A stretch of DNA of 64,000 bases from Tupaia tana (lineage: Eukaryota > Chordata > Mammalia > Scandentia > Tupaiidae): positions 8,207,448 to 8,271,447 of the forward strand of contig JAKSZU010000031.1 in assembly GCA_026018925.1 (NCBI GenBank). Direction: 5' to 3'. Both the position numbers and the translations under genes were made by a program. The notes beneath the pieces were generated by a model. The model did no database searches. It saw nothing but the letters and a program-made list of their open reading frames with translations, and was not told where the DNA came from. Below are positions 1 through 10,544 of this stretch, in pieces (position 1 is the first letter of the stretch; every line of letters starts with the position of its first letter).

Positions 1-446
1 GGGGGAAACCAGCTCTTGCTAGAACTGGCCTTTGCTCCTGAAACCTAGAATGACCGCGTCTTGGCAGACATCATTAATCCATTCACGAGATGGTTGCCTC
101 CATGATGTAGCCGCCATAAGCCAGCCCCTGCTCCGCCAGCTTCGCCCTGGGACACCGTGAAGGAGTCAAATGTTCACTTAGGCCTTTGAAAATACAATCA
201 GTACTATCAAGTCTCAGCCCATGAGCTTCTGGGGCACATCGTCAATCCATAGCAGAGGTTTTCTACAAAGATGGCCCCGTGTGGGAAGGTCCCCAGTGTC
301 TGCCCATGGCCATGGGGGGCGGGGGGGGGAGAGGCTGGCTGAGGCAGGGCGTGGATCGTGGCCAAAGCTCCCTGCTGTGTGCACTTTCTTTATTTCTTTT
401 TCTCTTTCTCAGAAATAATAAATAGACTTTAGAAAAGATGTATTGA
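1..446. other. Unique sequence, nothing firmly recognised
   Basis: No gene or confident repeat. About 290-430 ends in a CT-rich stretch plus AATAATAAAT that could be the 3' end of an old SINE-D copy. Confidence 0.4.
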
Positions 447-707
447 GGGCTGGGCCTGGAGCCTGGTGGTCACGGGAAGCCGGGTCCCACAGGTCTAACT
501 AAGCAATACGAATCCCAGCCTGGGTGGCTTGAAAAGCACACCAGGCACATGTGCACGTGTGCCTTAAATACCAAAGAGATGGAGAAATGGAGGAGAAGGA
601 ATTGCAGGGGGACCATGCCCTGACCGGGGTTGGGGGCTTTTTTTATGTCCTCTCCCTGTCTCTCTGCATCTCTCTGGCAAGTGCTTGCACTCTCCAACAA
701 TTACATA
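447..707 (+). mobile_element. SINE-C copy
   Basis: Head GGGCTGGGCCTGGAGCCTGG, body with ATGGAGAAATGGAGGAGAAGG, then CTCTCC-rich 3' end with CTCTGGCAAGTGC. It runs into a TG/TA microsatellite that probably grew from the tail. Confidence 0.8.
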
Positions 708-708
708 T

Positions 709-734
709 GTGTGTGTGTGTGTGTGTGTGTGTGT
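709..734. repeat. (TG)n microsatellite
   Basis: 13 TG units followed by alternating TA/CA, between two SINEs. Confidence 0.95.
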
Positions 735-763
735 ATACATATATACATATATATGGATCTCTT

Positions 764-1019
764 TTTATGGGGGGGGGGAGAGGATTTTGCTATAGGGCAC
801 GTGTGCTCACCAGAGAGACAGAGAGAGACAAAAAGTAAGAAATCACCCCCCAGGGGGGATGGGCACATTGCTGTCCCTTCTCCTCCATTCTCCTCTCAGG
901 ATCTTGGGCATGCATGCACACATGCCCGGCGTGAGTTTAAGCCACCGGGTCCGGGACTCGAACTGTGGTCTCCTACATGGGAGTCCAGCAACGTAGTCAT
1001 TACGCCATCTCCTGGTCCC
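764..1019 (-). mobile_element. SINE-A copy with target-site duplication
   Basis: Reverse-oriented long form ending GCCATCTCCTGGTCCC. Flanked by a perfect 9-bp duplication GGATCTCTT at 755-763 and 1020-1028. Confidence 0.92.
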
Positions 1020-1028
1020 GGATCTCTT

Positions 1029-1693
1029 AATCATCTCAGTGGGGCTTCTTTTCCAAGGTACTTATATACCTCTACCTGAGAATTTCTTTCTTTGATATTG
1101 ATGTTGGGGGCTGGGTAACTCCTCGCAGGAGAGGGAGGACTGGTCTGGGCGTGCAGGAAGTTGAGCAGCAGCCTTCCAAACCCGGCGTGTACCCACAAGG
1201 TGTCAGTAGTCTACCCCTCATCGTGACACCCCAAAAATGCCTCTGCACATTGCCAGTCTCCCCTGGGGCGTGACTTATTCCCTCCCCCACGTCTGCCATG
1301 GAATGGCTAATTACACACTCCTTCCATTTGGAGCACACAAAGACTTGGAAACACCGAATTTACATTTATACATTACCCACCACCGTTGTCAATCACTTTC
1401 TTAAACTCCCAGTATTGCTTTATTTTTTAAAGTTCATTTGTTTCCTCCATGTACAGGAGGGAGAGAGGAGGAGAAAGACAGCCCCCCGCCACCCCCGACA
1501 GGGTCATCTCAGAGAGGTGCCTCTCACTGTCATGCAGCCCGGATCACGGCACGCAAGTCTGTGATCTATTCGAGGATGTTTCTGCATGTGAAATTGTAAC
1601 CTGGCTCTGTAGGCCAGTGTCCCAGAGTGTAGTGTGTTCTGCTGTGCCACTGACTAGCCCCTCAAACGTTCATTACTAAACTAAACATAATTA
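1029..1693. other. Unique sequence, nothing firmly recognised
   Basis: Contains a purine-rich patch at about 1455-1490 reminiscent of a SINE-D fragment, but too diverged to call. Confidence 0.4.
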
Positions 1694-1767
1694 CCGGGTT
1701 GTCAGAAAAGTCATGACGTAGTCTTTTCTATGCAAAAATGCATCATGAGTGACTTTTCCAACAACCT
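1694..1767. mobile_element. Short mariner-like MITE
   Basis: A 74-bp near-palindrome flanked by TA dinucleotides (1692-1693 and 1768-1769). The ends read GGGTTGTCAGAAAAGTCATGA and, on the other strand, AGGTTGTTGGAAAAGTCA. TA target duplication, GGTTGT ends and small size fit a non-autonomous mariner-type element. A second copy is at 32899. Confidence 0.75.
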
Positions 1768-1785
1768 TATATAATGTTTTTTTTC

Positions 1786-1963
1786 CAAAGAATTATTTTA
1801 ACTGTATTTATTATTATTATTATTATTATTATATTCCAATTTAACCTGAGAGAGACAGAGAGAGAAGGAAAGTGAGAAAGGAAGCCTCCAAGCCCAGGAC
1901 TTGAACCGCGGTTGGCCATGTAGGAGTCCAGCGCCCTTAACCACCACATCCCCTGTGGGTCCC
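1786..1963 (-). mobile_element. SINE-B copy
   Basis: Short form in reverse: AAGAATTATTTT tail block, (ATT)n, then AACCTGAGAGAGACAGAGAG, B box at about 1899-1912 and head ending GTGGGTCCC. Confidence 0.85.
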
Positions 1964-2044
1964 TATCATGGGGTTTTATTAAATGATTATAAACTTTACA
2001 TGCTGTTCTTTTCCTGATATTCTGTGCTATGCTTTTCTATTCTT

Positions 2045-2315
2045 TTTTTTTTTTTTTTGGAGAGGTTTTTTTTTTCGCTATAGGGCACGTGTGCTCGCCA
2101 GACAGACAGAGAGAGGCAGAGAGACAGAAAGTGAGAAATCCCCCCCCAGGGGGGACGGTCATGCCGCAATCCCTTCTCCTCCATTCTCCTCTCGGGATCT
2201 TGGGCACGCACGCACACGCACCCGGCGTGAGTTTAAGACACTGGGTCCGGGACTGGAACCACGGTCGACTACGTGGGAGTCCAGCGACATAGCCATTACG
2301 CTAACTGCTGGTCCC
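2045..2315 (-). mobile_element. SINE-A copy with 15-bp target-site duplication
   Basis: Nearly intact long form. Duplication TGCTTTTCTATTCTT is perfect at 2030-2044 and 2316-2330. Confidence 0.95.
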
Positions 2316-2330
2316 TGCTTTTCTATTCTT

Positions 2331-3006
2331 ATTCCTTTTAATCCAATCAACACAGGGTTGAGAATGATGGAGGAACTGTCAAATTACAGAAAGGCTTCCT
2401 CTGCATTACATTTGTAAGGGAAAATCTGCCATTCCCAGGTTTTTGTCAAGACCTTGGACCTAACGTCCAAGGCTTTCTCAGTATATAAGCAGTGTCCACT
2501 GTGTAACCTCCCTAGCCCATCTCCCCTCTTCTCAAAGTCCTCAAACCGTATTTGAGTTTTGGTCAAGACAGAATAAATAGCTCAGTTCAAGTAACTGAAT
2601 AAATTAGTGTTTCAAACATCCTAAGACCCACTAAGGAATAAATTAGGTATCTGTAAGACTGATTACCAACGGCAGTCAAGCTAATATAATGAATTTGTCC
2701 GTTTTTATTACAAGCTACATAAACAATAATAAATCTATATGCTGTTACTCAGTATTTAATTTGTGCTAATGCAATGTGATGGGTTGTGTAAAATTGCAAG
2801 TTCTTATTAAGCAATGAATATGATAAATGGCCTACTTTTTTGGTAAATATGTGCATTGGTATTAGGCTTTCAATAATAATTAATTCAGAACCAACTATTA
2901 AAATTCAGACATAACCCCATTAATTCTGTTAGACATCATGGTATTACTTTTCCTCCTTATTAAGTGAAAACCAGCTCAACAGCCGCTATGTCATTTTTCA
3001 TGTTAT
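2331..3006. other. SINE-free AT-rich stretch, candidate regulatory DNA
   Basis: No repeats recognised; several TAAT-type cores, including AATAATTAATTC at about 2875 and CCATTAATTC at about 2918. No gene. Confidence 0.35.
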
Positions 3007-3168
3007 TTTTATTTTTTAAAGGTTTTTGCCATTGGGCATGTGCTCTCACCAGAAACGGACAGAGAAGGACAGAGAGAGGAAAAGTGAGAAATCACCCCCA
3101 GGAGACATGACCATGCAATGCCTTCTCCTTCATTCTCTAGGGATTTGGGGCGCGTGTGCACGACACAC

Positions 3169-3204
<36 letters not shown>

Positions 3205-3307
3205 ACTTGCCCAGTGTGTTTCTCAAGATGCCAGATCTGGGACTTGAACCGTGCAGTCAGCCATGTGGGATCCAGATGCCTTCACCACCACAATCACAGA
3301 CTAGACC
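3007..3307 (-). mobile_element. SINE-A/C copy, diverged, carrying (CA)n
   Basis: TTTTTGCCATTGGGCATGTG start, CACCCCCAGGAG palindrome remnant, GATTTGGGG, then a (CA)n at 3172-3206 at the GT-rich linker position and B box at about 3240-3250. Confidence 0.8.
3172..3206. repeat. (CA)n microsatellite inside a SINE
   Basis: About 14 CA units expanded at the GT-rich linker position of the enclosing SINE. Confidence 0.95.
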
Positions 3308-3358
3308 CTTATCTTATGTAGTAAAACAGTAATTTCACTCATAAGAAAACTCCCTCCT

Positions 3359-3500
3359 GGGCTGGCAGGTGGCATGGTGGTTAAGGGGCTGGACTCCCAC
3401 ATAGCTGACCATGGTTCAAGTCCTGGACATGGTGGCTTGCTTTCTCACTTCCCCTTCCTGTGTCTTTCTCTGGTCAAATTAAAATAATAATAACAAACAC
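3359..3500 (+). mobile_element. SINE-B copy
   Basis: GGGCTGGCAGGTGGCATGGT head, B box GGTTCAAGTCC, GGCTTGCTTTCTCACTT, CTCTGGTCAAATTAAAATAA tail. Confidence 0.9.
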
Positions 3501-3625
3501 CCAGCATATTTTTCAGGCCACTGAGTCTGGGACTTAAACCCACAGTGTAAGGAGGTGCCAACAGACCCATGGAGTTGGCCATGTGGGATCCAGTGCCCTA
3601 ACCCCCATGCCACCTGCTGTCCCCA
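3501..3625 (-). mobile_element. SINE-C head fragment
   Basis: Only the tRNA-like head and part of the linker remain, ending CCACCTGCTGTCCCC; it abuts the tail of the preceding SINE-B. Confidence 0.7.
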
Positions 3626-4164
3626 CAGCCACACCTTTATGAGTGTCAATGTCTATGGCTGCTTTTGAGCGACTATGACTAAGCTGGAGAGTTGGGACAG
3701 AGACTGGATGGGTGCAAAGGTTATATCATTTGTCATCTGCCTCTTTACAGAAAACGTTTATTGATCACGGACTTACATTTATCCAAGCGTCTGTGAGCCA
3801 GCTTGCTGGTGTTGGGTTAGTCTGGGCCCAGCTGGATCGGGTGTTTGGAAGAGTTTCAGCTGGTGCACTTATGGCTTCATAGGTTCTTTCCGACTCTAAT
3901 ATGTTTGCCATGCTTTATTCTAGCCATACTCAGTCAACACATGTCTGGCGTATGTGCGTAAGGCTTTCCGTTGCAGCTTATCCAAGGTTTGCTTTGATCA
4001 AGGGGGTTTCCACCGAGTCTTCTCTGAGTGACGATGAGTAGCGTGACTGGTTTGTATTCTCCCTGTATTTTGTTATATTATTCACGAATGGAAAGAAACA
4101 CTCATTAATTCGTAGTGAACGTTTGCTCTTTTATGGACCTGTCCAATTTTCATCTGTGGTTAGC
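3626..4164. other. Unique sequence, nothing recognised
   Basis: No gene, RNA or repeat supported. Confidence 0.5.
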
Positions 4165-4318
4165 AGTGCCAGATTCGGCAAATAAAAACACAGGATGTTG
4201 AGTTAAAGCTGAATGTCAGATAAACAACAGAGAGTTTTTTAGTAGAACTATGTCCCATGGGGGAAAAAAAAAATTAAAACTTAAATGGGACATCTTATGT
4301 CCCTCATCTGCCAGGCCT
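4165..4318. mobile_element. Palindromic DNA-transposon remnant
   Basis: Self-complementary ends (GTGCCAGATTCGGCAAAT near the left, CATCTGCCAGGCC near the right) and internal pair GTCCCATGGG / TGGGACAT. Content (CAGATAAACAACA, TTTTTTAGTA) matches an ancient palindromic mammalian element whose name I do not assign. A related copy lies at 29414. Confidence 0.6.
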
Positions 4319-4587
4319 ATTCATAATTCAACGTATAGTACATAGATTTTTTTTTTTTTTTTAGGCTCTTAGAGACATACGCCAAAGACAAGCACAATGA
4401 AATGAAGAACAGAAAACGTCACTTTTACAAATGCACGTCCCCGGGCAGATTAATGCCGGCCTGTCAGCAGACTGTGCACACAGGGCTTGTTTCCTTGGAA
4501 AGAAAGTACACTGTGATCTTGATTGCCTGTAGTACACCCAGTCACGCAACACAAAGGGGGAACCCATGCTCTGAAGTTAGAAAATTG

Positions 4588-4835
4588 AGGCCAGCAGATG
4601 GCGTGATGGTTACATCCCTGAACGCCCATGTAGTCAACTGCGGTTCAAATCCCGGACCCAGAGGATTAAAACTCATGCCAGATGCGTGTGTGTGCGTGCC
4701 CAAGATCCCGAGAGGAGAATGGAGAAGAAGGGATTGCAGCATGGCCATCTTCTTTGGGGGGTGATTTCTTGTTTTCTGTCTCTGTCTCTCTGGCAAGCTC
4801 ATACACGTCATAGTAAAAATCTCTTTAAAAAGAAA
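4588..4835 (+). mobile_element. SINE-A copy
   Basis: GGCCAGCAGATGGCGTGATGG head, GGTTCAAATCCCGGACC, GATCCCGAGAGGAGAATGG, then CT-rich 3' end and short A tail. Confidence 0.9.
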
Positions 4836-5098
4836 AGAAAACAATGAACATAAGACCCTGACATAGAGCAAAACCTCAGTATCTAGTTATGGAAGGGTAT
4901 TGAACGGCGGGTACCCATAGAAGGAAAACAATAAATTTAAGAGTGCACTGAAACAGCCACACGGCAAAGAGCAGGGCTAGGGTGCAGCTTCATTAGCTCC
5001 TGAACACCATTGGTACAACGAGGCTAGCTCAGCATCTCCGAGTATTCTCATCCCTTTCCATTCCAGTCTGTTCAATTGCTAGTAAGAGAAAATAGCGA
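4836..5098. other. Unique sequence, nothing recognised
   Basis: Between two SINEs; no features seen. Confidence 0.5.
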
Positions 5099-5283
5099 GG
5101 GGCCAGCAGGTGGCATGCTGGTTGAGACGCTGGACTCCCACGTGGCTGACTGCAATTCAAGTCCCGGACCTGCTGGCTTGCTTTCTCACTTCTTCCCAAC
5201 ATCGCTCTCTGTCTCTGTCTCCCTCTGGTGAGTGCATGTGCCGTATAGCACATTAAAAAAAAAATAATAATAACAACAACAAA
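5099..5283 (+). mobile_element. SINE-B copy retaining the long-form 3' end
   Basis: Head GGGGCCAGCAGGTGGCATGC; after GGCTTGCTTTCTCACTT the copy ends GGTGAGTGCATGTGCCGTATAGCAC, the 3' motif of the long form, then (AAT)n/(AAC)n. Useful link between SINE-B and SINE-A. Confidence 0.9.
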
Positions 5284-6133
5284 ATGAAAAGTGACGTAGG
5301 CGGAAGTGAAATTCAAGTCAAGTAGAAACGCAGCTGTAAGAGGAAGGGCTGACTGCGGGAATGTTGCCATTGCCGGACAGATGGACGACACAGCCAGACG
5401 GCACTGGGGAATGCCAACTTCCCACCACCAAGGGGGAAAACAGTTCTGATGAAAAGACGAAGACGCCCCAGAGGAGGTGCCGCTACCGAAAGCCTTCACC
5501 CTAAAGGAACTCTCAGAAATATCTAATCCGACGTGTCTGCGTACACACACACAAGACAAACCTTTTGAAGATGATCCAAACTTATTAAAAAATGGGGGAC
5601 ATCCACTAAGGATTGATAACACAAATCACGCGAGGAAAAGAAGATTAGAAGGAACGTTTTTATCACCCTCCAAAGAAATGGCACCCATCCAAAACCTCTT
5701 GCTAAGATTTTTACAAAGAAAGAAACACGTCAATACTCGGCGTTTCTAATGTCTTAAGGTGCAGTGTGCTAAATGACTATTTTACCATGTTATCTCAGTA
5801 TAAATGACAAAGACATGACACATTTAGCATTTTTACATTTATAACGTAAGTAAGAGGGTTTACGATGTTTTGGCAAATGTTCTAAAGGTCACAGAAAACT
5901 GGGACGTGATGGGTCAAGTGCCTTAAAGATGAGTGAGCCGAGGAGTCGGTGGCCTCTCTGGAGTTTTAGAAAACATTTCCTCATTTCAAGTACACCGCAA
6001 CCTTCATGATCCCCAGACGGAAGTGCTTCTGACTCCCTTTTGGAAACTGGAGTCCCTTTTCATTCTTATCCCTCCAAAGTGATCTCAACTGTTCTCTCTT
6101 ACTCTCTTAAGTATTCTCTACTTACATCATGAG
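5284..6133. other. Unique sequence, nothing recognised
   Basis: A reverse-strand reading frame of 197 codons (5029-5622) overlaps this and the adjacent SINE-B; it has no recognisable domain and is not called as a gene. Confidence 0.5.
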
Positions 6134-6151
6134 AAATTTGTTCTACTTTCT

Positions 6152-6411
6152 TTTTTTTTTAAGAGGTTTTAGCTATAGGGCACGTGTGCTCTCCAGAAAG
6201 ACAGAGAGAGACAGAGAGACAGAAAGCGAGAAATCACCCCCCAGGGGGGATGGCCACACCGCAATCCTTTCTCCTCCATTCTCCTCTCGGGATCTTGGGC
6301 ACGCACGCACACGCGCCTGGTGTGAGTTTCAGCCACCGGGTCCGGGACTCGAACTGCGGTTGACTATGGGGGAGTTCAGCGACATAGCTATTATGCTCAC
6401 TGCTGGTCCCT
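6152..6411 (-). mobile_element. SINE-A copy with 18-bp target-site duplication
   Basis: Long form in reverse, ending CTGCTGGTCCC. Duplication AAATTTGTTCTACTTTCT at 6134-6151 and 6412-6429. Confidence 0.95.
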
Positions 6412-6502
6412 AAATTTGTTCTACTTTCTAATTAACCAACTCTCATGGAACTCCTTACGGCAGTTTCCTCTTTTGCACATTTCTGGGAAATTTTGCCATG
6501 TG

Positions 6503-6757
6503 GGGGCAGCCAATGGTGTGGTGTTTGAGGTGGCTGAGTCCCTTCCACATGGCTGACCGCATGGTTTGAGTTCCAGATCTGGAGGCTTCAGAAACACGCC
6601 GGGTGCATGTATGTGCGTGCCCCAAATCCCGAGAGGAGAATGGAAAAGAAGAGGTTACAGCATAGCCATCCCTCCATGGGGTGACTTCTCACTTTCTCTC
6701 TACCTCTATCTCTCTCCAGCAAATGTACGCAGTGTATAGAAAATTAAGAAAAAAAAA
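6503..6757 (+). mobile_element. SINE-A/C copy
   Basis: GGGGCAGCCAATGGTGTGGT head, degenerate B box, CCCGAGAGGAGAATGG, TCCATGGGGTGACTTCTCAC, A-rich tail. Confidence 0.85.
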
Positions 6758-6762
6758 AATTT

Positions 6763-6930
6763 GCCAGCAAGTGGCATGGTGTTTAAGGGCGTTGGACTCC
6801 CACATGGCTGACCGTGGCGCGAATCCCGGACCTGGCGGCTTGCTTTCTCACTTTCTCTCTCTGCCTGTCTCTCTCTGGTCAAAATAAAATAAGTAAGAAA
6901 TAAATAAATAAATGTTAAATAAAATTATTC
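6763..6930 (+). mobile_element. SINE-B copy
   Basis: TTGCCAGCAAGTGGCATGGTG head directly after the A tail of the previous SINE; (AAAT)n tail with ATTATTCTTAGAAAG end block. Confidence 0.88.
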
Positions 6931-6945
6931 TTAGAAAGAAAAAAA

Positions 6946-7193
6946 ATTGGCATAGGGTATGTGAGCTTACTGGAGAGAGACAGGGGTGAGGGTGGGGGGT
7001 GAAAAAGTCTCCCTCCTCCCCCATGGGAATGGTTATGCTAAAATCCCTTCTCCTCCATGTCTCCCTTCTTTCCGGATTTTGGGCACGCATGCACATGAGC
7101 CTAGTGTGTTTCTCAAACCACCGGATCTTGGACTTGAACTGTGCAGTCAGCCATGAGTTCCAGCTGCCTTAAACACCACTCCACAGGCTGGCT
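6946..7193 (-). mobile_element. SINE-A/C copy
   Basis: TTGGCATAGGGTATGTGAGC, CTCCCTCCTCCCCCATGGGA palindrome variant, GCACGCATGCACATG linker, head ending CCACAGGCTGGC. Confidence 0.8.
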
Positions 7194-7712
7194 TCTAATT
7201 GTAATTTTCTGTCTTAACAGCCTTTTTTAACCAAATCACTCCCACCACCAGTTTATTAACTCTTTGAGTTTACAAAATAGACGTCTCCTCTTTAGCACAT
7301 GGAACAATGCCCAGTTCGCCGCACGAGTACTAACTAGTATTAGATAAACGAATAAGGAGATAACTGAGTGGAGGAGGTAACAGCCTTCCCCCCAGGCATG
7401 GAAGTACGTCCTGTGCTCCATGTGAAGTTCCTGGCTTTATATCAGAGGGGAATCCTGTTTAAAGTGCATCTGAACTGCCGTTCTCTGTGTCTGCTGAAAT
7501 CCCACTTGTTCTAGAAGTTGTTATATCCAGACTTTGCGTGTCAACTTGGTATTAGAGAAAGATTTTTAAGGACATGATCTATTTTTATTCTTTCATGGTA
7601 GCGTCTGTAATACCCCAATCATATAAGGGATCTTAGAGTCTATAAATCCTACTCTGAAATCATTTGCATGGGCCTCTGCTTAGCAACTTGAGGAAAAGTT
7701 TATATCAAAGTC
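7194..7712. other. Unique sequence, nothing recognised
   Basis: No gene or repeat supported. Confidence 0.5.
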
Positions 7713-7977
7713 TTTCTTTTTTTTTTTGGAGAGGTTTTTGCTATAGGGTGTGTGTACTCGCCAGAAAGACAGAGAGAGACAGAGAGACAGAAAGCGAGAA
7801 ATCACCCCCCGGGGGGATGGTCATGCCGCAATCCCTTCTCCTCCATTCTCCTCTCGGGATCTTGGGCACGCACGCACACGCACCCGGCATGAGTTTAAGC
7901 CACCGGGTCCGGGACGCAAACCGCGGTTGACTACGTGGGAGTCCAGCGACATAGCCATTACGCTAACTGCTGGTCCC
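7713..7977 (-). mobile_element. SINE-A copy
   Basis: CpG-rich long form, T run at 7713, C6/G6 palindrome at about 7805-7816, head ending CTAACTGCTGGTCCC. Confidence 0.95.
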
Positions 7978-8051
7978 AGGAGGAGACACCTGTATACTGA
8001 TAATGCCACCTTGAAAATCTTGGGGTTTTGTGTTATATTATTTTTATAGTT

Positions 8052-8052
<1 letters not shown>

Positions 8053-8098
<46 letters not shown>
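8053..8098. repeat. (GATA)n microsatellite
   Basis: About 11.5 GATA units without interruption. Confidence 0.97.
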
Positions 8099-8649
8099 TC
8101 ACATAACTGTAACAATTAGAGTTACGCCCGGGAACAGGTCAGTAATAAAGGTCTGACCTGGCTTCGCTGAGACTCTGCTATATTTCTATTGGAATAATTT
8201 TATTCTCACATTATAACATATCAAATAGGATGCTCCGGGGATGGTTTTAGTGATGTGAGCCAACAGCTCTCCCAAGGCTTCCCATACGTTTGTAATAATA
8301 TTCCTCTAAACACACAATCAGCTTCTTCTCTATTTCCAGAAGCCCCAGATGGTTAGAAATGCCTGCCAGATTTCTCTGTTTTGATAAACAGAATGACATT
8401 TATTTAAATAGTCCATGTCATACATATGATATGTATCTTGTAACATATAATATATAATACATACTATAATTTTATATATAGTATTACATTCTAGGACTGA
8501 CCTATTCTCTCTCAGCTTTCTTGTAATTATAATACCTTATATATTATAATTACACACAATTTATAATTATTAGATGTCACATATCATATAAAATGTATCA
8601 TTATAATATAACATACAATATATAATGATTACATATAACATGTTATATA

Positions 8650-8913
8650 TTTTTTTTTTGGGAGAGGTTTTCGCTATAGGGCGTGTGCGCTTGCCAGACA
8701 GACAGAGAGAGACATAGACACAGAAAGCGAGAAATCACCCCCCAGGGGGGTTGGCCACGCCGCAATCCCTTCTCCTCCATTCTCCTCTCGGGATCTTGGG
8801 CATGCATGCGCACGCGCCCAGCATGAATTTTAAGCCACCGGGTCCAGGACGCGAACCGTGGTCGACTACGTGGGAGTCCAGCGACATAGCCATTATGCTA
8901 ACTGCTGGTTCCC
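8650..8913 (-). mobile_element. SINE-A inserted in AT-rich tract
   Basis: Long form; target-site duplication AACATGTTATAT at 8637-8648 and 8914-8925. Confidence 0.95.
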
Positions 8914-9088
8914 AACATGTTATATTTAATATATAAAATAGATCATACATAACACATTAATACATAAAATTTTAAAATATGAATTTACATACCTATATAA
9001 AATCTACCATGTAGATACATAATATACAGATATATATCATGTAAATATGTATCATATATCATATAAATCTATACACACAGTCACACAC

Positions 9089-9095
<7 letters not shown>

Positions 9096-9122
<27 letters not shown>
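9096..9122. repeat. (TG)n microsatellite
   Basis: About 13 TG units at the end of the AT-rich tract. Confidence 0.95.
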
Positions 9123-9129
<7 letters not shown>

Positions 9130-9130
9130 A

Positions 9131-10067
9131 GAATAAATAAATTATTTTTCTCTTCTTTATGCTCAGGAAAGCTAATGATGTCCGTGTTTCAGGCAATGAA
9201 ATGACACATGGCTTGTACCTATCCTGTGGATGACCCTGATTCCTCACCCTGGAGAGACCCCATGTATGCCAGCTTCCCCAAGATTGAAAAGTATTAAAGT
9301 CGCAGTAGATGACAGCGAATCTTCTCGGAGCTGCATGAACCAGTTGGTACTGATTTTTCAAATGGGATTTGTTCCTTCTCCATGAGACGTGATAAGCAGG
9401 TTGTTCATTTTCCAGTACATCCCACGTATTTATCATTGACTCCAATGAGTAGGGATCCCAACAGAATGGCAGAAACAAAGTGAAGGGAAGACTGCTCAAG
9501 CCCCTGCATGTGACCCTCCAGGGCGCTCCGTGAAGTTCTCTCCATACGTTTGTGTAGGCCACTGCCGTCTAGCGAGGGGAATTAAATGAACTCAAAACCT
9601 CTGCCCGTGGAAAAGGAGCTGGTTTTCTTTTGTTTGGCTTTTTACCTGTCAGCCTTCCTCATCGTTGAGGTGTTCTCTGACAGTTCTGAAGTTTGGGTTA
9701 TACACAATCGCGGGCACCAAGTAAGGAAAAAATTAAGTTGTGCATTCCCGTTTGAAAACCACAGCTTCAAACTAGTCTACTGCATTCCCCCTGTCCATCT
9801 CTGCTCATCCGGCAGTTACCAAGAGCTCTGGGGCTGAGGGATGGGGAAACGCACACGTGACCGTGTGCACAGTCCATGGTCCACGGTCCACGATAGGTCC
9901 ACGTCGGCAGTTGGCATGGTGCTCACTACAACCAGACAACACTTACCATTTCCCTATGCCATCAATACATTACTGAAGGGCTTTGGACTCCAACAGAACA
10001 CTGAATAATACAACAGCTTATGGTTGCTGATTGGCGAAGCCTATAGTTCCACTTACCCTCACGTTAA
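9131..10067. other. Unique sequence with one long reverse reading frame
   Basis: SINE-free. The minus strand 9059-9562 is open for 167 codons, its C-terminal end being TG-repeat translation. The rest shows no motif I recognise and has no splice or promoter context, so it is not called as a gene. Confidence 0.4.
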
Positions 10068-10085
10068 GAAACATGAACAAGACAG

Positions 10086-10525
10086 GGCCAGTAGGTGGCA
10101 CGGTGGTGAAGGTACTGGACTCCCACATGGCCAACTGAGGTTGGAGCTCTGAACCAGGCAGCCTGCTTTCTCGCTTTCTCTCACTCTCGCTGGTCAAATT
10201 TAAAAAAATAATAATAATGATGACTGGGACCAGCAGTTGGCATAATGGCTATGTTGCTGGACTCCCATACAGTTGACCGTGGTTCAAGTCCCAGACCTGG
10301 TGGCTTAAACTCACGCTGGGCGCATGTGCGTGCGTGCCCAAGAGAGGAGAATGGACGAGAAGGGATTGCGGTGTGGCCATACCCCGGGGGGAGGGGGGGA
10401 TTTCTCACTTTCTGTGTCTCTTTCTAGCGAGTGCACGCACCCTGTAACAACCTCTCAAAAAAGAAGAAAAGAAAAGAAAAAGATGATGATGATGAATAAA
10501 ATGAAATAATTATTTTTTTAAAAAA
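10086..10525 (+). mobile_element. SINE-B interrupted by a SINE-A
   Basis: The SINE-B body is 10086-10224 and its tail resumes at about 10484 (GATGATGATGAATAAAATGAAATAATTATTTTT). Outer target-site duplication AGAAACATGAACAAGA at about 10068-10083 and 10526-10541. Confidence 0.85.
10225..10483 (+). mobile_element. SINE-A nested in SINE-B tail
   Basis: GGGACCAGCAGTTGGCATAATGGC head, B box GGTTCAAGTCC, C/G palindrome reduced to CCCCGGGGGGA, AAGAAAAGAAAAG tail. Inserted in the ATGATG-rich tail of the SINE-B. Confidence 0.92.
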
Positions 10526-10544
10526 GAAACATGAACAAGAAAAT

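Larger units (their letters stand above)
8399..9130. repeat. AT-rich low-complexity tract with nested SINE
   Basis: Irregular TATA/ACAT/ATAT sequence from about 8399 to 9130 with a SINE-A inserted at 8650-8913 and a (TG)n at 9096-9122. Confidence 0.8.

Noticed and set aside
630..1079. Small proteins with runs of Cys-Val or repeated HTHTHT
   Set aside because: These are translations of (TG)n or (CA)n microsatellites.
5029..5622. 197-codon reverse frame
   Set aside because: Half is a SINE-B translation, with no domain, splice or promoter context.
7750..8049. Recurrent frames with words such as RRGDGH, SPPFSS, RDLGHARTR
   Set aside because: The same peptides appear at dozens of loci because they are translations of SINE-A/C in each frame. 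No conserved gene is implied.
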